The notes below the pieces were generated by a model that saw only the letters and a program-made list of their open reading frames with translations, did no database searches and had not been told where the DNA came from. From positions 1-50,269 of the forward strand of contig SLDA01000262.1 in assembly GCA_007125545.1 (NCBI GenBank): DNA of 50,269 nt, written 5' to 3'. The position numbers and the translations under genes are program-made. Source of the DNA: Thermoflexales bacterium (GTDB lineage: Bacteria > Chloroflexota > Anaerolineae > B4-G1 > SLSP01). Of the stretch, positions 1 to 10,211 are shown in pieces; position 1 is the stretch's first letter; the number at the start of each line of letters is the position of its first letter.

Positions 1-1220
1 AGACGTTCGAAGAAAAAGAAGAAGAGGAAGAGGACGCAATACCTCTCGCTGATTACTTATCAGGCGAGGATCATCTTCTGGCGCTTGGCCATGAACGTGG
101 CTATGTAACGTATGAGGAAATCCTTCGAGTTTTTCCCGATGCCGAAGATGATGTCGGGCGCCTCGATCTGGCGATTTCCGCGCTGATGGAGGCCAATATC
201 GTTGTCGGTGGCCCTGGTGAGGAGCTTCCCGAGGAATTGACAAAAGCCGTGGAAGACGCTGAAGAAGAGGATGATGGCAAAGCGGAGGAGGATATTTACC
301 GCGCCATTGAAGTCGATGACACTATCGGTTTGTATCTGAAGGAGATCGGCAAGGTAGCTTTGCTCACAGCCGAGGAGGAAGTCTCTCTGGCGGTGCGCAT
401 GGAAAACGGGAAGAAAGCCCAGGCAAGACTGAGCACGGGCAGATATACGAGCGAAGATAAACGTTATGATCTTGAGATTCAACTAGATGACGGGATCCGC
501 GCGAGGGAGCATCTGATTCGCGCCAACTCCCGCCTCGTTATCAGCGTAGCCAAGAAGTATATTGGGCGCGGTGTTCCCTTTCTCGATTTGATTCAGGAAG
601 GCAACATCGGACTGATCCGAGCTTCGAACAAGTTTGATTACAAGCGTGGACACAAATTCTCCACCTATGCGACTTGGTGGATACGCCAGGCAGTGACCCG
701 CGCGATTGCGGATCAGAGCCGTACCATTCGCGTCCCTGTGCATATGGGCGATCAGATCAATAAGATGCTTCGCATTTCACATCAGCTCACCCAACGCTTG
801 GGTCGCAGCCCAACCCCCGAGGAACTCGCTGCCGATCTGGAGATCCCTGTACGCAAGGTCGAACAGATGCTGGATGTCGCTCGTCGTCCGCTCTCCCTTG
901 AGATGCCGACGGATGATGAAGGGGAAAGCACCCTGGGCGATTTCGTCGAGGACGTCGACAGCCCATCGCCACCCGACCGTGTCAGCACGGTGATGCTGCG
1001 GGATCAGCTTATGGAGATTCTCGTCGACCTGCCGCCTCGCGAGGTTAAGATTCTTCAGATGCGGTACGGGCTTCTGGACGGCGAAACCTATACACTTGAG
1101 CAAGTGGGGAAAAAGCTCGGGGTTACGCGCGAGCGGGTCCGGCAGATTGAAGCACAGGCATTGAGCCGTCTACGGCATCCCGCTCACGCCCGGCGTCTCC
1201 GGGATTTTTTGCGCAGTTAG
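1..1220 (+). CDS. sigA: RNA polymerase primary sigma factor (5' end outside window)
   Basis: Promoter-recognition subunit of RNA polymerase, housekeeping sigma-70 class. The reading frame is open from nucleotide 3 with no stop, so the gene starts upstream of the window; the first ATG inside it (186) is internal. About 61 codons precede that ATG. They encode an acidic stretch and a region 1.1-like segment ([14 protein letters not shown]). Then follow region 1.2 ([17 protein letters not shown]), regions 2.1-2.4 ([29 protein letters not shown]), region 3, and the region 4.2 helix-turn-helix ([15 protein letters not shown]) close to the C terminus. At least 405 residues are present. It ends at a strong hairpin shared with the converging tsaC. 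Region 1.1 and the full region 2-4 set argue for the primary factor rather than an alternative sigma. Confidence 0.96.
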   Translation, partial: TFEEKEEEEEDAIPLADYLSGEDHLLALGHERGYVTYEEILRVFPDAEDDVGRLDLAISALMEANIVVGGPGEELPEELTKAVEDAEEEDDGKAEEDIYRAIEVDDTIGLYLKEIGKVALLTAEEEVSLAVRMENGKKAQARLSTGRYTSEDKRYDLEIQLDDGIRAREHLIRANSRLVISVAKKYIGRGVPFLDLIQEGNIGLIRASNKFDYKRGHKFSTYATWWIRQAVTRAIADQSRTIRVPVHMGDQINKMLRISHQLTQRLGRSPTPEELAADLEIPVRKVEQMLDVARRPLSLEMPTDDEGESTLGDFVEDVDSPSPPDRVSTVMLRDQLMEILVDLPPREVKILQMRYGLLDGETYTLEQVGKKLGVTRERVRQIEAQALSRLRHPAHARRLRDFLRS

Positions 1221-1240
1221 CCGCTACGTTAACCTTGACC

Positions 1241-1280
1241 GGGGGGCACGCCACTTCTTGCAGAAGCGGCGTGGCCCCCC
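1241..1280. terminator. Bidirectional intrinsic terminator between sigA and tsaC
   Basis: An inverted repeat with arms of about 17-18 nt and a short loop (TTGCA) pairs GGGGGGC..CACTTC with GAAGCGGCGTGGCCCCCC, allowing one bulge and one G-U pair. It lies 20 nt after the sigA stop and 15 nt before the end of the converging tsaC gene, so it can serve both. The right flank AATTTGTG is only weakly T-rich. Confidence 0.75.
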
Positions 1281-1294
1281 AATTTGTGTAGCTG

Positions 1295-2371
1295 CTAGCT
1301 ATTCAGCGATTGCTCGCTCACTTTCACCACCCGCCCCGCCGCTGCTCGCGTCAACCGGTCACGAATCGCAAGGCCCAACCCGCATTCCCCAAAGTCCCGC
1401 GTTAAGATGACCGTGACCCCCTGCTCGTCCAGTGCTCGAAGAGAAGCGTAGAGCTGCTGCGCAATCTGCGCAAGCGAATCGAGAGAGCCCAGGAGCTGAG
1501 AACAGACTTGAAGGCCGGCAAACGCTGCCAAATCCTCCTCCGCGAGCAGAACACCCACACGTTCTCCAGCCGCGAGATACCGTTGTACTGCCTCACGCAT
1601 TGCGGTCAGCACCGTTTCACGCCTACCGGAGTAGAGAATCAGCTCGGCTTTCGGCGCGTAGTGCTTTTCCGTGGTTCCCGGTGAAGTCAGGGGCTCATCG
1701 CCGGAGAGAACCCGCCGCTGTACCTCCACCCGTCCGAGGAGCTGCTCCAATACTTCACGGCTTACCCCGCCCGGACGTAGAATCGTGGGAACTGAATCCA
1801 CGAGGGAGAGGACGGTTGATTCGAGTCCGACTGCACTGGGACCACCATCGAGCACCAGATCAATCCGCCCCCCAAGATCTGCCAGGACATGCTCAGCCCG
1901 GGTTGGGCTGACTTGTCCAAAGCGGTTGGCACTGGGCGCGGCGATGGGAACGCCGGCACATTCAACGAGCGCCCTTGCGACCGGATGCGCAGGAACACGT
2001 ACCGCCACAGTTGTACCACCGGACGTTACAATTGCGGGGATGCGCGATCCTCTCTCAAGCACCAACGTCAACGGACCGGGCCAGAGCTGCGCGGCAAGCT
2101 CCCACGCGATCTCCGGAATGTGGGCGACGACGAGAGGGAGTTGGCGCGGGTCGGAAAGATGGACGATCACAGGATCGTAAGCAGGACGCTCTTTAGCACG
2201 AAAGATGCCCGCCACGGCGTCAGCATCCAAAGCATTGGCCCCCAGACCGTAGACCGTCTCGGTCGGAAAGGCAACCAATCGCCCTTCCAAGATAATCGCA
2301 GCGGCCCGTTCAATCGCCTCGGGATCTGGATTCTCCGGATCTACCTTAAGGACTAATGTCTGGTTGACCAT
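1295..2371 (-). CDS. tsaC: Threonylcarbamoyl-AMP synthase, long Sua5 form
   Basis: Makes threonylcarbamoyl-AMP from threonine, bicarbonate and ATP, the first step of t6A37 modification of ANN-decoding tRNAs. The 358-residue protein has the YrdC/TsaC domain (about residues 15-215) with FPTETVYGLGANA, the KERP segment, and SANRFGQVSPT, followed by the C-terminal Sua5 domain (about 235-350) found in the long form of the family. It is the last gene of the minus-strand sugar/sulfate operon, and its start lies 26 bp inside the end of the GHMP kinase gene, so the two are probably translationally coupled. Its job is unrelated to its neighbours, as is common for this housekeeping gene. Confidence 0.95.
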   Translation of the reverse strand: MVNQTLVLKVDPENPDPEAIERAAAIILEGRLVAFPTETVYGLGANALDADAVAGIFRAKERPAYDPVIVHLSDPRQLPLVVAHIPEIAWELAAQLWPGPLTLVLERGSRIPAIVTSGGTTVAVRVPAHPVARALVECAGVPIAAPSANRFGQVSPTRAEHVLADLGGRIDLVLDGGPSAVGLESTVLSLVDSVPTILRPGGVSREVLEQLLGRVEVQRRVLSGDEPLTSPGTTEKHYAPKAELILYSGRRETVLTAMREAVQRYLAAGERVGVLLAEEDLAAFAGLQVCSQLLGSLDSLAQIAQQLYASLRALDEQGVTVILTRDFGECGLGLAIRDRLTRAAAGRVVKVSEQSLNS

Positions 2372-3563
2372 TCATCACATGGGCAGCTTCAGCGCTTTGG
2401 CAAAAGTGGATACTGTAGCAGTCAGCAATGTCGGGGTGTGCGATGGGATACCGTTCTCCGATATATGCGGTGATCTCATCGCGGTAGTCCGGATGACTAA
2501 GTCCGATACAGGATCCGCGGAATCCCCCCCCACTGAAACGCGCTCCATAGACGCCTGGACAATCGCACATAATCCGATATAGACTGGTTAGATGTGGACT
2601 ACCCGACTCATAGTTGTAGACCGAACTGGAGCCCGAATCGCGCATCAACTCGCCCAGCCTGCCGATATCTCCGGCACGCCACGCCTCAACTCCCTCGCGT
2701 ACGCGCTGCAACTCGGTAAAGAAATGCCGGGCACGGCGGTCAAGCGGGACTGGAAGGCGGTTGCAAAGGTCTTGGTACACCTCCGCAGGCACTTGACGCA
2801 AACGTGCAGCGCCGTTAGCGGTTGGCATCCCCGACCACTCAAGCAGCAGTTGCGCCGCCTGCTGGCATTCGGTCACCCGCTGATTGTAATCGGTGCCGAC
2901 CAACGTCTTGCGCACGCCGGAGTAAACGACCAGAATCTCGAACTCACCAGGATCGGCCGCCGTCGGCACTTTGATAGTGTCCATTGAACTGCAGTCCAGG
3001 TAGGTCAGGCAGTCCCGGTCGCTCAAGAGGATGACGGACTGATCGAGCACGCCATTCTTTAGCCCCAGGTAGACATTCTCGATATAACGATCCAACTCGA
3101 TGTTCTCAGCAGGGCTGACAGTCAGATCATTGACCGCCTCGAGGGCCAAAAGATAGGCAACGCCGACTGCGGCGGAAGAACTGAGGCCACCAATCGGCAT
3201 CGATCCCAAGACGACCGCGTCCATTCCTACTCGGAGCTGATGCGACTGTAACAAGGCCTGCGCCGCACCTCGCGCGTAGTTGCCCCAATCTTGATCCGTA
3301 CGTGGGGGGATGGCATCCAGGCTGAAAGCCATCCCCCCGGGGAAGTTCTCACTCTCCACGCGAACCTGCCGATCAGCGCGTGGCGCGAAGGCGAGGTAGA
3401 TCGCCCGATCCAATGCCATGCCTGTCACGAGGCCGTTTTGATGATCTACGTGCGCTCCAAGCGGCGAGACGCGCAACGGTGAACACACGACGCGAATCTC
3501 GCTATCATCGCAGCCGGATACGGCCTTCAGCCGATCCCTCAGCAACTGCACCTGCATATCCAT
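2346..3563 (-). CDS. GHMP sugar kinase, galacturonokinase-like
   Basis: Predicted anomeric sugar-1-kinase, about 405 residues. GHMP motifs are complete: galactokinase-type motif 1 (PLRVSPLGAHVDHQNG), ATP-binding motif 2 (GGLSSSAAVGVAYLLALE) and motif 3 (GVYGARFSGGGFRGSC). From memory it resembles plant D-galacturonic acid-1-kinase (GalAK) more than bacterial GalK: the motif-1 wording, the LTVSPAENIELDRYIEN stretch, and GLKNGVLDQSVILLS all recall the plant protein. The product would be GalA-1-phosphate or a related sugar-1-phosphate. I chose the ATG at 3563 because a GGAGGAGG sequence lies upstream and the plant-like N terminus starts there; a longer frame begins at 3611. It is cotranscribed with a GDP-mannose 3,5-epimerase-like gene. 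Substrate is inferred; a galactokinase or arabinokinase cannot be excluded. Confidence 0.82.
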   Translation of the reverse strand: MDMQVQLLRDRLKAVSGCDDSEIRVVCSPLRVSPLGAHVDHQNGLVTGMALDRAIYLAFAPRADRQVRVESENFPGGMAFSLDAIPPRTDQDWGNYARGAAQALLQSHQLRVGMDAVVLGSMPIGGLSSSAAVGVAYLLALEAVNDLTVSPAENIELDRYIENVYLGLKNGVLDQSVILLSDRDCLTYLDCSSMDTIKVPTAADPGEFEILVVYSGVRKTLVGTDYNQRVTECQQAAQLLLEWSGMPTANGAARLRQVPAEVYQDLCNRLPVPLDRRARHFFTELQRVREGVEAWRAGDIGRLGELMRDSGSSSVYNYESGSPHLTSLYRIMCDCPGVYGARFSGGGFRGSCIGLSHPDYRDEITAYIGERYPIAHPDIADCYSIHFCQSAEAAHVMNGQPDISP

Positions 3564-3622
3564 ATGAGGTACCCTATCCTCCTCCGCGCCGGTCCAGCAC
3601 CGGCCATTCAAGAAGTTAGCAC

Positions 3623-4588
3623 TTACGCTCCGTAGCTCTCACGCACTTGCTCAGCAATCCACGGGTAGGTTTGCTCGATGCCCTCGCGTAAGCTGATCCG
3701 CGCCTCCCATCCTAACTCGTTCATACGAGCCTTACTGAAGTTACGGGCGAGGACGCCGACCGGTCCGTCCACATGCTCGATGCGCACATCTTTGCCGGAC
3801 ACGTCGATAACCGTCTGAACAAGGTCATTGACCGTGACATATTCGTCAGCACCGATATTGGCCGACTTCTGCAGGTCGGACTGGGTAAGCAAGTAAATGC
3901 CATCGACCAAATCATCTACGTAGGTAAAGCCGCGTACGGCTTTGCCATCACCCCAGACCTCTACCACACCCCCGGGCTCGGCCATTGCAACCTTCCGGCA
4001 GATGGCAGCCGGTGCCTTCTCACGTCCACCTCGCCAAGTTCCGTAGGGGCCGTAGCAATTTTGGAAACGCGCTACGCGGATTTCGATGGGATAGTGTCGT
4101 CCGTAGGCCTGTGCCATCCGTTCAGCGTAGAGCTTCTCCCACCCATATTCATTGTCGGGATTCGCCGGAATAGCCTGGTCTTCTGTCATCATCGGATCAC
4201 CCGGCTTCATATCCGGATAGACACAAGCGGACGAGGAGAAGAAATACCGTGGCACGCCCAACTTCGCGGCGACGTCGATCATATGCACGTTAATGAGCGC
4301 GCTGTTGTGCATAATATCGCACTCTGCGGTGTGGATGAAACCCATGCCACCCATGTCCGCAGCCAACTGGTAAACTTCATCTGGAACCTCTCCACCCATA
4401 GACAGCGCTTCCCAGCAGTTCTCAGGACTGCGGAGGTCCAACAGCCGGAATTCATCCGCTTCCAGGGTCCGGAATTCGTGTTCCTTGATATCGACGCCCC
4501 TCACCCAATACCCTTCACGTTTGAGCTTTGCGACCAAGTGGCCCCCGATGAATCCACCGGCGCCACAAACCACAGCTTTTTTCATCAT
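3623..4588 (-). CDS. GDP-mannose 3,5-epimerase-like NAD-dependent epimerase
   Basis: Extended short-chain dehydrogenase of 321 residues. The Rossmann glycine motif GAGGFIGGHL is at residues 9-18, the catalytic Tyr-Lys pair is in EYGWEKLYAE, and the Ser is in FFSSSACVYP. Features shared with plant GDP-mannose 3,5-epimerase (GME) as I remember it are AADMGGMGFI, the SSACVYP segment, and YGPYGTWRGGREKAPAA, a signature unusual among ordinary UDP-glucose epimerases. GME interconverts GDP-mannose, GDP-L-galactose and GDP-L-gulose. SD GGAGAG lies 7 nt before the ATG at 4588. It sits between the galacturonokinase-like kinase and the sulfotransferase, consistent with making an unusual sugar nucleotide for a sulfated glycan. 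Another GDP-sugar or UDP-sugar epimerisation is possible. Confidence 0.85.
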   Translation of the reverse strand: MMKKAVVCGAGGFIGGHLVAKLKREGYWVRGVDIKEHEFRTLEADEFRLLDLRSPENCWEALSMGGEVPDEVYQLAADMGGMGFIHTAECDIMHNSALINVHMIDVAAKLGVPRYFFSSSACVYPDMKPGDPMMTEDQAIPANPDNEYGWEKLYAERMAQAYGRHYPIEIRVARFQNCYGPYGTWRGGREKAPAAICRKVAMAEPGGVVEVWGDGKAVRGFTYVDDLVDGIYLLTQSDLQKSANIGADEYVTVNDLVQTVIDVSGKDVRIEHVDGPVGVLARNFSKARMNELGWEARISLREGIEQTYPWIAEQVRESYGA

Positions 4589-4619
4589 GTATACTCTCCG
4601 AATAGAAGCTTCCGTAATC

Positions 4620-5228
4620 TCAACCGGAAGCTCGCTGGCGATAGAGCGAAGGATCGACCACCGTCGCCATCGCGGCCAGGTCCAGCCGCTTCTGCAGAAA
4701 TGCCTGAACTTCGGTCAGCACAGGCACGGGGTCGACCAGCAACGCATTGTAGTCCACATCCATATAGGTCAGGTTTGGCTGACCTGCCATCCAATCATAG
4801 ATCTGAGCCAGGTGCTTCTCAAAGAGCTGCGCCATTTCGACATCGTCAACAGCGCCTGCATCCTGATGCCGGCGCACGAGCATCTGCTTTTGTGAAGCAA
4901 GGATCTCGTCCATCCGCCGGCGCATGAAAAGTACTTGATAGGTATGTGACGGCGGCAAATGCATCAAGAGTGCACCGATGATCTTCACTGCTCTTCCCTC
5001 TGCATCTGGTAACCACGCCATATCTCCATCAGGCAGCTTCTTGACACGCTCAAACTCGTAATATCCCTTGGGATTGTCGATGTTCGGCGTTCGGATGCCA
5101 TCGACCAGCACCGGTACCCCGCCCAAATCGAGCATCCGCATCACCATGGAGGTTCCCGATCGTGGTAAGCCAGACACAATGATCACAGGTGGCTTGCCCC
5201 GCCCAAACAGCTTCTTTAGAACTCCCAA
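4620..5228 (-). CDS. Sulfotransferase family protein
   Basis: A short sulfotransferase of 202 residues. The 5'-phosphosulfate-binding loop is at residues 19-26 within VSGLPRSGTSMVMRML, followed by the PKGYYEFE segment that some bacterial sulfotransferases carry. The 3'-phosphate-binding region is less clear (around FMRRRMDEILAS). It would transfer sulfate from PAPS to a hydroxyl or amine of a glycan, lipid or protein. There is no signal peptide, so it is probably cytosolic. The start is a TTG with SD GGGAGG 6 nt upstream. It lies 30 nt after the PAPS synthetase gene, which would supply its donor. The acceptor is unknown; the adjacent sugar-nucleotide genes suggest a polysaccharide or glycolipid. 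Confidence 0.85.
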   Translation of the reverse strand: MGVLKKLFGRGKPPVIIVSGLPRSGTSMVMRMLDLGGVPVLVDGIRTPNIDNPKGYYEFERVKKLPDGDMAWLPDAEGRAVKIIGALLMHLPPSHTYQVLFMRRRMDEILASQKQMLVRRHQDAGAVDDVEMAQLFEKHLAQIYDWMAGQPNLTYMDVDYNALLVDPVPVLTEVQAFLQKRLDLAAMATVVDPSLYRQRASG

Positions 5229-5258
5229 TGCCTACCTCCCAAAAACTGAAGCTTGCAG

Positions 5259-6989
<1,731 letters not shown>

Positions 6990-7024
6990 TCAACCTCTTC
7001 TCTATCATTCTAACGCCACACGCA

Positions 7025-8449
7025 TCAGCTCGCGACTTGGCCACCATACGCCAACAAGGCGTCCACCTGGCTTGAGGACCGGCCCTCTGCGTAGACGCGC
7101 AGCAGCGGTTCGGTGCCCGACGGGCGAATCAGAAGCCAACTTCCATCTGCCAACCCGTACTTCACTCCATCAAGCAGACCGATGCTCACAACTGATTCGC
7201 CTGCTACGCTCGCCGGCGCGCCATCGGCGAGACGTTTCACCATCTCGGACTTGGCAACAGGACGTTTCAACGGAATATCCCGTCGCGCATAGCAAGTCGG
7301 TCCGGCAACACGCTGAATATCTTTCACCAGCTCAGATAGCGGCGCCTTGGCGTGCGCCATTACCTCCAACAGCAACATACCCATAAGGATACCATCTCCC
7401 TCGGGAATGTGGCCCTTGATCGACAATCCACCGGATTCCTCGCCACCGATAAGAACGTCCTCACACAGCATATAGTCCGCGATATAGTTGAAGCCTACGG
7501 GGGTTTCACGTAGCGGCAGCCCGTATTGCTGAGCCAGACGGTCCACCATCTGCGTCGTGGAGACCGAGCGCACAACCGATCCCGACCATCCGCGCTCTTC
7601 TACCAAGTAGCGAAGCAGAAGCGCGAATATGTGATGTGAATCCACAAAAGAGCCCGAGGCGTCCATCGCTCCAATACGGTCAGCATCCCCGTCCGTCGCC
7701 AGTCCCACGTCAGCATGTCGCGCCTGAATGGCGGCGACCAACGCTTGTAGATAGTGAGCCATCGGCTCTGGATGAATGCCACCAAAGCCAGGATTCATCT
7801 CGCCGCGAATGTCGTAGAGTTCACAGCGGGTGCGACTCAGTAAGTCTCGAAACGCACCACGTCCGGACCCGTACATAGCGTCGGCAACTACCCGTAGTTC
7901 TCCATTGGAGATACAGTCCAGATCTACCAAGGACGAGATGTGTTGATAGTAAGCCCACGCCGGGTCAAAACGTCGGATTTTCCCCTGCGCTAAGGCTTGG
8001 TCGTAGTCCATTAGGTTGGGTCCGCGACCCTCGAGCTGGTTGCGCTCAAGCAGCGCCTCAATTTGGCGTGCCTGCTCCGGCAAAGCAGAACCCCCGAACG
8101 AGGCCTTCAATTTCAGTCCATTGTAGCGGGGAGGGTTGTGGCTTGCCGTGATCATCACACCTGCCAGCGCATGCTTTTCCACCACAGCATAAGAGACAGC
8201 AGGCGTCGGAGCGTCGGCTCTCGTCAGGTGAGCAACGACCCCGTTGCCGGCCATAACGCGAGCGACTTCGCGCGCATACCGGTCAGAGAGGAAACGGGTG
8301 TCAAAGCCAACGATGACTTCAGCTGCATTCCCATGGTCCTGCTCAAGAATATAGTCGGCTATGGCTTGAGAGATGATACGCAGGTTCTCGAAGGTGAACG
8401 TGTCGCTGATAACCGCCCGCCAACCATCTGTCCCGAACCGGATAGGCAT
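7025..8449 (-). CDS. Phosphoglucomutase / phosphomannomutase
   Basis: Alpha-D-phosphohexomutase of 474 residues. It interconverts hexose-6-phosphates and hexose-1-phosphates, the entry to sugar-nucleotide synthesis. It has the four family landmarks: the phosphoserine loop TASHNPPRYNGLK, the Mg site DGDADRIG, the sugar-binding loop GEESGGLSIKGH, and the phosphate-binding loop RPSGTEPLLRVY. I chose the ATG at 8449 because SD GGGAGG lies 5 nt upstream and the family begins with the IRFGTDGWRA segment; a frame extending to 8560 overlaps the promoter and leader hairpin. It is the first gene of the sugar/sulfate operon. Glucose versus mannose preference cannot be read from the sequence. Confidence 0.94.
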   Translation of the reverse strand: MPIRFGTDGWRAVISDTFTFENLRIISQAIADYILEQDHGNAAEVIVGFDTRFLSDRYAREVARVMAGNGVVAHLTRADAPTPAVSYAVVEKHALAGVMITASHNPPRYNGLKLKASFGGSALPEQARQIEALLERNQLEGRGPNLMDYDQALAQGKIRRFDPAWAYYQHISSLVDLDCISNGELRVVADAMYGSGRGAFRDLLSRTRCELYDIRGEMNPGFGGIHPEPMAHYLQALVAAIQARHADVGLATDGDADRIGAMDASGSFVDSHHIFALLLRYLVEERGWSGSVVRSVSTTQMVDRLAQQYGLPLRETPVGFNYIADYMLCEDVLIGGEESGGLSIKGHIPEGDGILMGMLLLEVMAHAKAPLSELVKDIQRVAGPTCYARRDIPLKRPVAKSEMVKRLADGAPASVAGESVVSIGLLDGVKYGLADGSWLLIRPSGTEPLLRVYAEGRSSSQVDALLAYGGQVAS

Positions 8450-8477
8450 ATGAGCCTCCCTACAAGAATCGGACAGG

Positions 8478-8515
8478 AAAAAAGCCCATACCTGCCACGC
8501 CAAGGTACAGGCTTT
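8478..8515 (-). terminator. Intrinsic terminator in the leader of the mutase operon
   Basis: On the minus strand an 11-bp stem (AGCCTGTACCT paired with AGGTATGGGCT, two G-U pairs) with a nine-base loop is followed by six T. It lies about 12 nt after the predicted start of transcription from the 8533-8560 promoter and about 30 nt before the mutase ATG. It may therefore attenuate this operon, or it may simply end transcripts of the translin-like gene 110 nt upstream. Confidence 0.7.
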
Positions 8516-8532
8516 CCCTCCCCTATACTCGA

Positions 8533-8560
8533 ATCGTAACCCAAGCACGTCGCTTGTCAA
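8533..8560 (-). promoter_or_regulatory. Sigma-70 promoter of the mutase/PAPS/sugar operon
   Basis: A perfect -35 (TTGACA, minus strand 8560-8555), 16-nt spacer and -10 TACGAT (8538-8533). Predicted transcription starts near 8526, just ahead of the leader hairpin. The TACGAT -10 recurs at two other promoters in this window. Confidence 0.65.
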
Positions 8561-8625
8561 GGCAGGAACATCCCAGTCATCCGCAAGACATCGTGCAGGG
8601 GCGCCCGAGATAGGGCAACTACCGG

Positions 8626-9276
8626 CTACTCGCTCTTCGGAATCCGCCCATAGGTCTGAAGAGCATGTCGCAAGCGCACCATTTGTAATGTGCTGGTAAG
8701 GTCGCCTCGTGTGCGCTCCAGCACACCACGAAGCTGATCGACGCGGCGTCGCAGCCCTCGGGTAATCGCATCGGGATAGCCAATCGACATCAGCACTTCA
8801 TAGATAGCGTCCATAGCGGCGAGCAGTCGCTCCGCTTCGTCGAATTCCTCCTGGCGCAGCAGATCAAGGCAGCGGCGCCGCAACTCACTTGCAGCTTCGC
8901 ACACACCGTTGAGGTAGGTATTGAGGGGTATGCCGGCCTCCTCGACCGAAGGCAAGTCACGATGCGAGATCAAGCGCAATGTCACCCGTGCTTCGACCAA
9001 CTCCTTAAGTGCATCCTGAGTATAACCCGCATAGTACAGTTCCGGGTAAGGTGCAAGCAAAGTCTGCATAGCGCGTCCAACCTCATCAGCCTCAGCCAGT
9101 AAGGTCTCTGCCTGATCCCACTCCCCACGGTGTCCGGCGCGGATTGCATTAGAGCAGAGCCGAATGAGTTCACGGCTCTGCTGTAAGGCCTCATCGCGCG
9201 CCCGATTCTGCACACCCAAGTCCTCCTCGGCGAGAGAGGATAGGGCTTCTAACCAGGCTTGTAGCATATCATCCAT
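8626..9276 (-). CDS. Translin-family protein
   Basis: A 216-residue, largely alpha-helical protein. The family pattern is visible from about residue 85: YTQDALKELVEARVTLRL, then YLNGVCEAASELRRRCLD with a following acidic turn, then LRRRVDQLRGVLERTRGDLT, equivalent to the translin DYLxGL..ELxR and LRxxYDxLKxxVxxxxYDL segments. Eukaryotic translin and TRAX bind single-stranded RNA or DNA, and the C3PO complex degrades RNA; bacterial and archaeal members are barely characterised. I do not see enough acidic residues in the right places to claim TRAX-like nuclease activity. It follows the DUF3467 gene by 6 nt and lies in the same operon as ssb, which fits a nucleic-acid role. Confidence 0.75.
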   Translation of the reverse strand: MDDMLQAWLEALSSLAEEDLGVQNRARDEALQQSRELIRLCSNAIRAGHRGEWDQAETLLAEADEVGRAMQTLLAPYPELYYAGYTQDALKELVEARVTLRLISHRDLPSVEEAGIPLNTYLNGVCEAASELRRRCLDLLRQEEFDEAERLLAAMDAIYEVLMSIGYPDAITRGLRRRVDQLRGVLERTRGDLTSTLQMVRLRHALQTYGRIPKSE

Positions 9277-9282
9277 CGTACT

Positions 9283-9600
9283 TTACTCCGTCTCCGGGGA
9301 TGGCTGGGTACCAAAGAAGGAACGGACGAGGTCATCACCCTCGCCGGGTACCAGAATCTCCCCATAGTTAGCCTCATATTTGGCCAGGTTTTCCTGGAGT
9401 GCTCGCAATGTGAGTTTGGCATTGAGAGGGGTCATGATGATTCGCGAACGCACCCGTATCTTCGGCTGATTTGGCAGCATTTGCGCCAGATCGACGATGA
9501 CTTCGGAAGGCGTATGCGAGATCATGGCGAAGTTTGCGTACACCGGTTCGAGTTCGGCCGGCAACTCGACATTCAAAGATCGAGGTTTGGGCTGCGACAT
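9283..9600 (-). CDS. DUF3467 family protein
   Basis: A small protein of 105 residues, beginning MSQPKPRSLNVELPAELEPV. It matches the DUF3467 pattern, with VYANFAMISHTPSEVIVDLA near the start and a later basic segment KIRVRSRIIMTP followed by LTLRALQENLAKYEANYGEI. Function is unknown. Two ATGs are adjacent; the second (9600) is better placed after SD AGGAGG (4 nt), whereas the first has only 1 nt. The frame also extends upstream to 9756 but would run through the ssb terminator. It lies between ssb and the translin-like gene. Confidence 0.8.
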   Translation of the reverse strand: MSQPKPRSLNVELPAELEPVYANFAMISHTPSEVIVDLAQMLPNQPKIRVRSRIIMTPLNAKLTLRALQENLAKYEANYGEILVPGEGDDLVRSFFGTQPSPETE

Positions 9601-9616
9601 CATGCCTCCTGATAAA

Positions 9617-9646
9617 ACAACAGAGGGGAGCATTCCCCTCTGTTGT
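9617..9646 (-). terminator. Intrinsic terminator after ssb
   Basis: A perfect 13-bp stem (ACAACAGAGGGGA) with a 4-nt loop, followed on the minus strand by a T-rich run (TTTTATC). It lies 24 nt after the ssb stop and ends 13 nt before the Shine-Dalgarno of the DUF3467 gene, so it probably reduces rather than abolishes read-through into the two downstream genes. Confidence 0.8.
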
Positions 9647-9670
9647 CGACTATGATCTGGGCAAAGAACG

Positions 9671-10096
9671 CTAGAACGGAATATCGTCGTCCCGGGGTTG
9701 ATCTTCCAGCGCGCGCCCTCCCTCGGGTCCACTGGGACCTGCTTCACCACGTCCACCCAGCAAGACCAGGCGATCGGCCGTTAATTCAAAGCTGGCACCG
9801 TATGTCCCATCATTACGCTGATAGACTCGCGGCCCACCCGTGGCCTTATCCACCTGCAGGTATCCTTCTACCATCACCTGGCGTCCTTTGGCAAGGTACT
9901 GCGCAGCGACCTCGGCAGTGCGACGCCACGCTGTTACGCGGAACCAAGCGGTCTCCTCGCCACGAGAACCGTCGGGACTGTTCCAGACTCGGTTAACGGC
10001 TACATTTAAGGTGGTTACCGGTGTGCCGTCCGGCGTATAACGCATCTCGGGGTCGCGCCCCAGATTTCCTACAATGATCACTTTCTGGTAGGCCAT
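9671..10096 (-). CDS. ssb: Single-stranded DNA-binding protein
   Basis: A 141-residue SSB with an N-terminal OB fold (MAYQKVIIVGNLGRDPEMRY, AVNRVWNSPDG, WFRVTAWRRTAEVAAQYLAK) and the acidic C-terminal tail ending DDDIPF that recruits partner proteins. The linker is short (about residues 112-132). SD AAGGAG is 9 nt before the ATG. It is the first gene of a short operon with DUF3467 and translin-like genes and has its own promoter. Confidence 0.97.
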   Translation of the reverse strand: MAYQKVIIVGNLGRDPEMRYTPDGTPVTTLNVAVNRVWNSPDGSRGEETAWFRVTAWRRTAEVAAQYLAKGRQVMVEGYLQVDKATGGPRVYQRNDGTYGASFELTADRLVLLGGRGEAGPSGPEGGRALEDQPRDDDIPF

Positions 10097-10156
10097 GTAG
10101 CTGACTCCTTCCTGTCCAGAGGGCTGCTGCTTACTGTTGCGGGAGTGATGTCATTT

Positions 10157-10184
10157 ATTGTATACCAGCCGTCGCAAAGATCAA
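10157..10184 (-). promoter_or_regulatory. Sigma-70 promoter of ssb
   Basis: On the minus strand TTGATC, a 16-nt spacer and TACAAT (5/6 to consensus), about 60 nt upstream of the ssb ATG in the 115-nt gap after the amidase gene. Confidence 0.6.
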
Positions 10185-10211
10185 CCACCACGAACCCGTT
10201 CCGCGCACACC

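Noticed and set aside
3773-4927. Plus-strand open frame of 384 codons across the epimerase and sulfotransferase genes
   Set aside because: It is antisense to two clear enzymes, crosses their gene boundary, and shows no domain.
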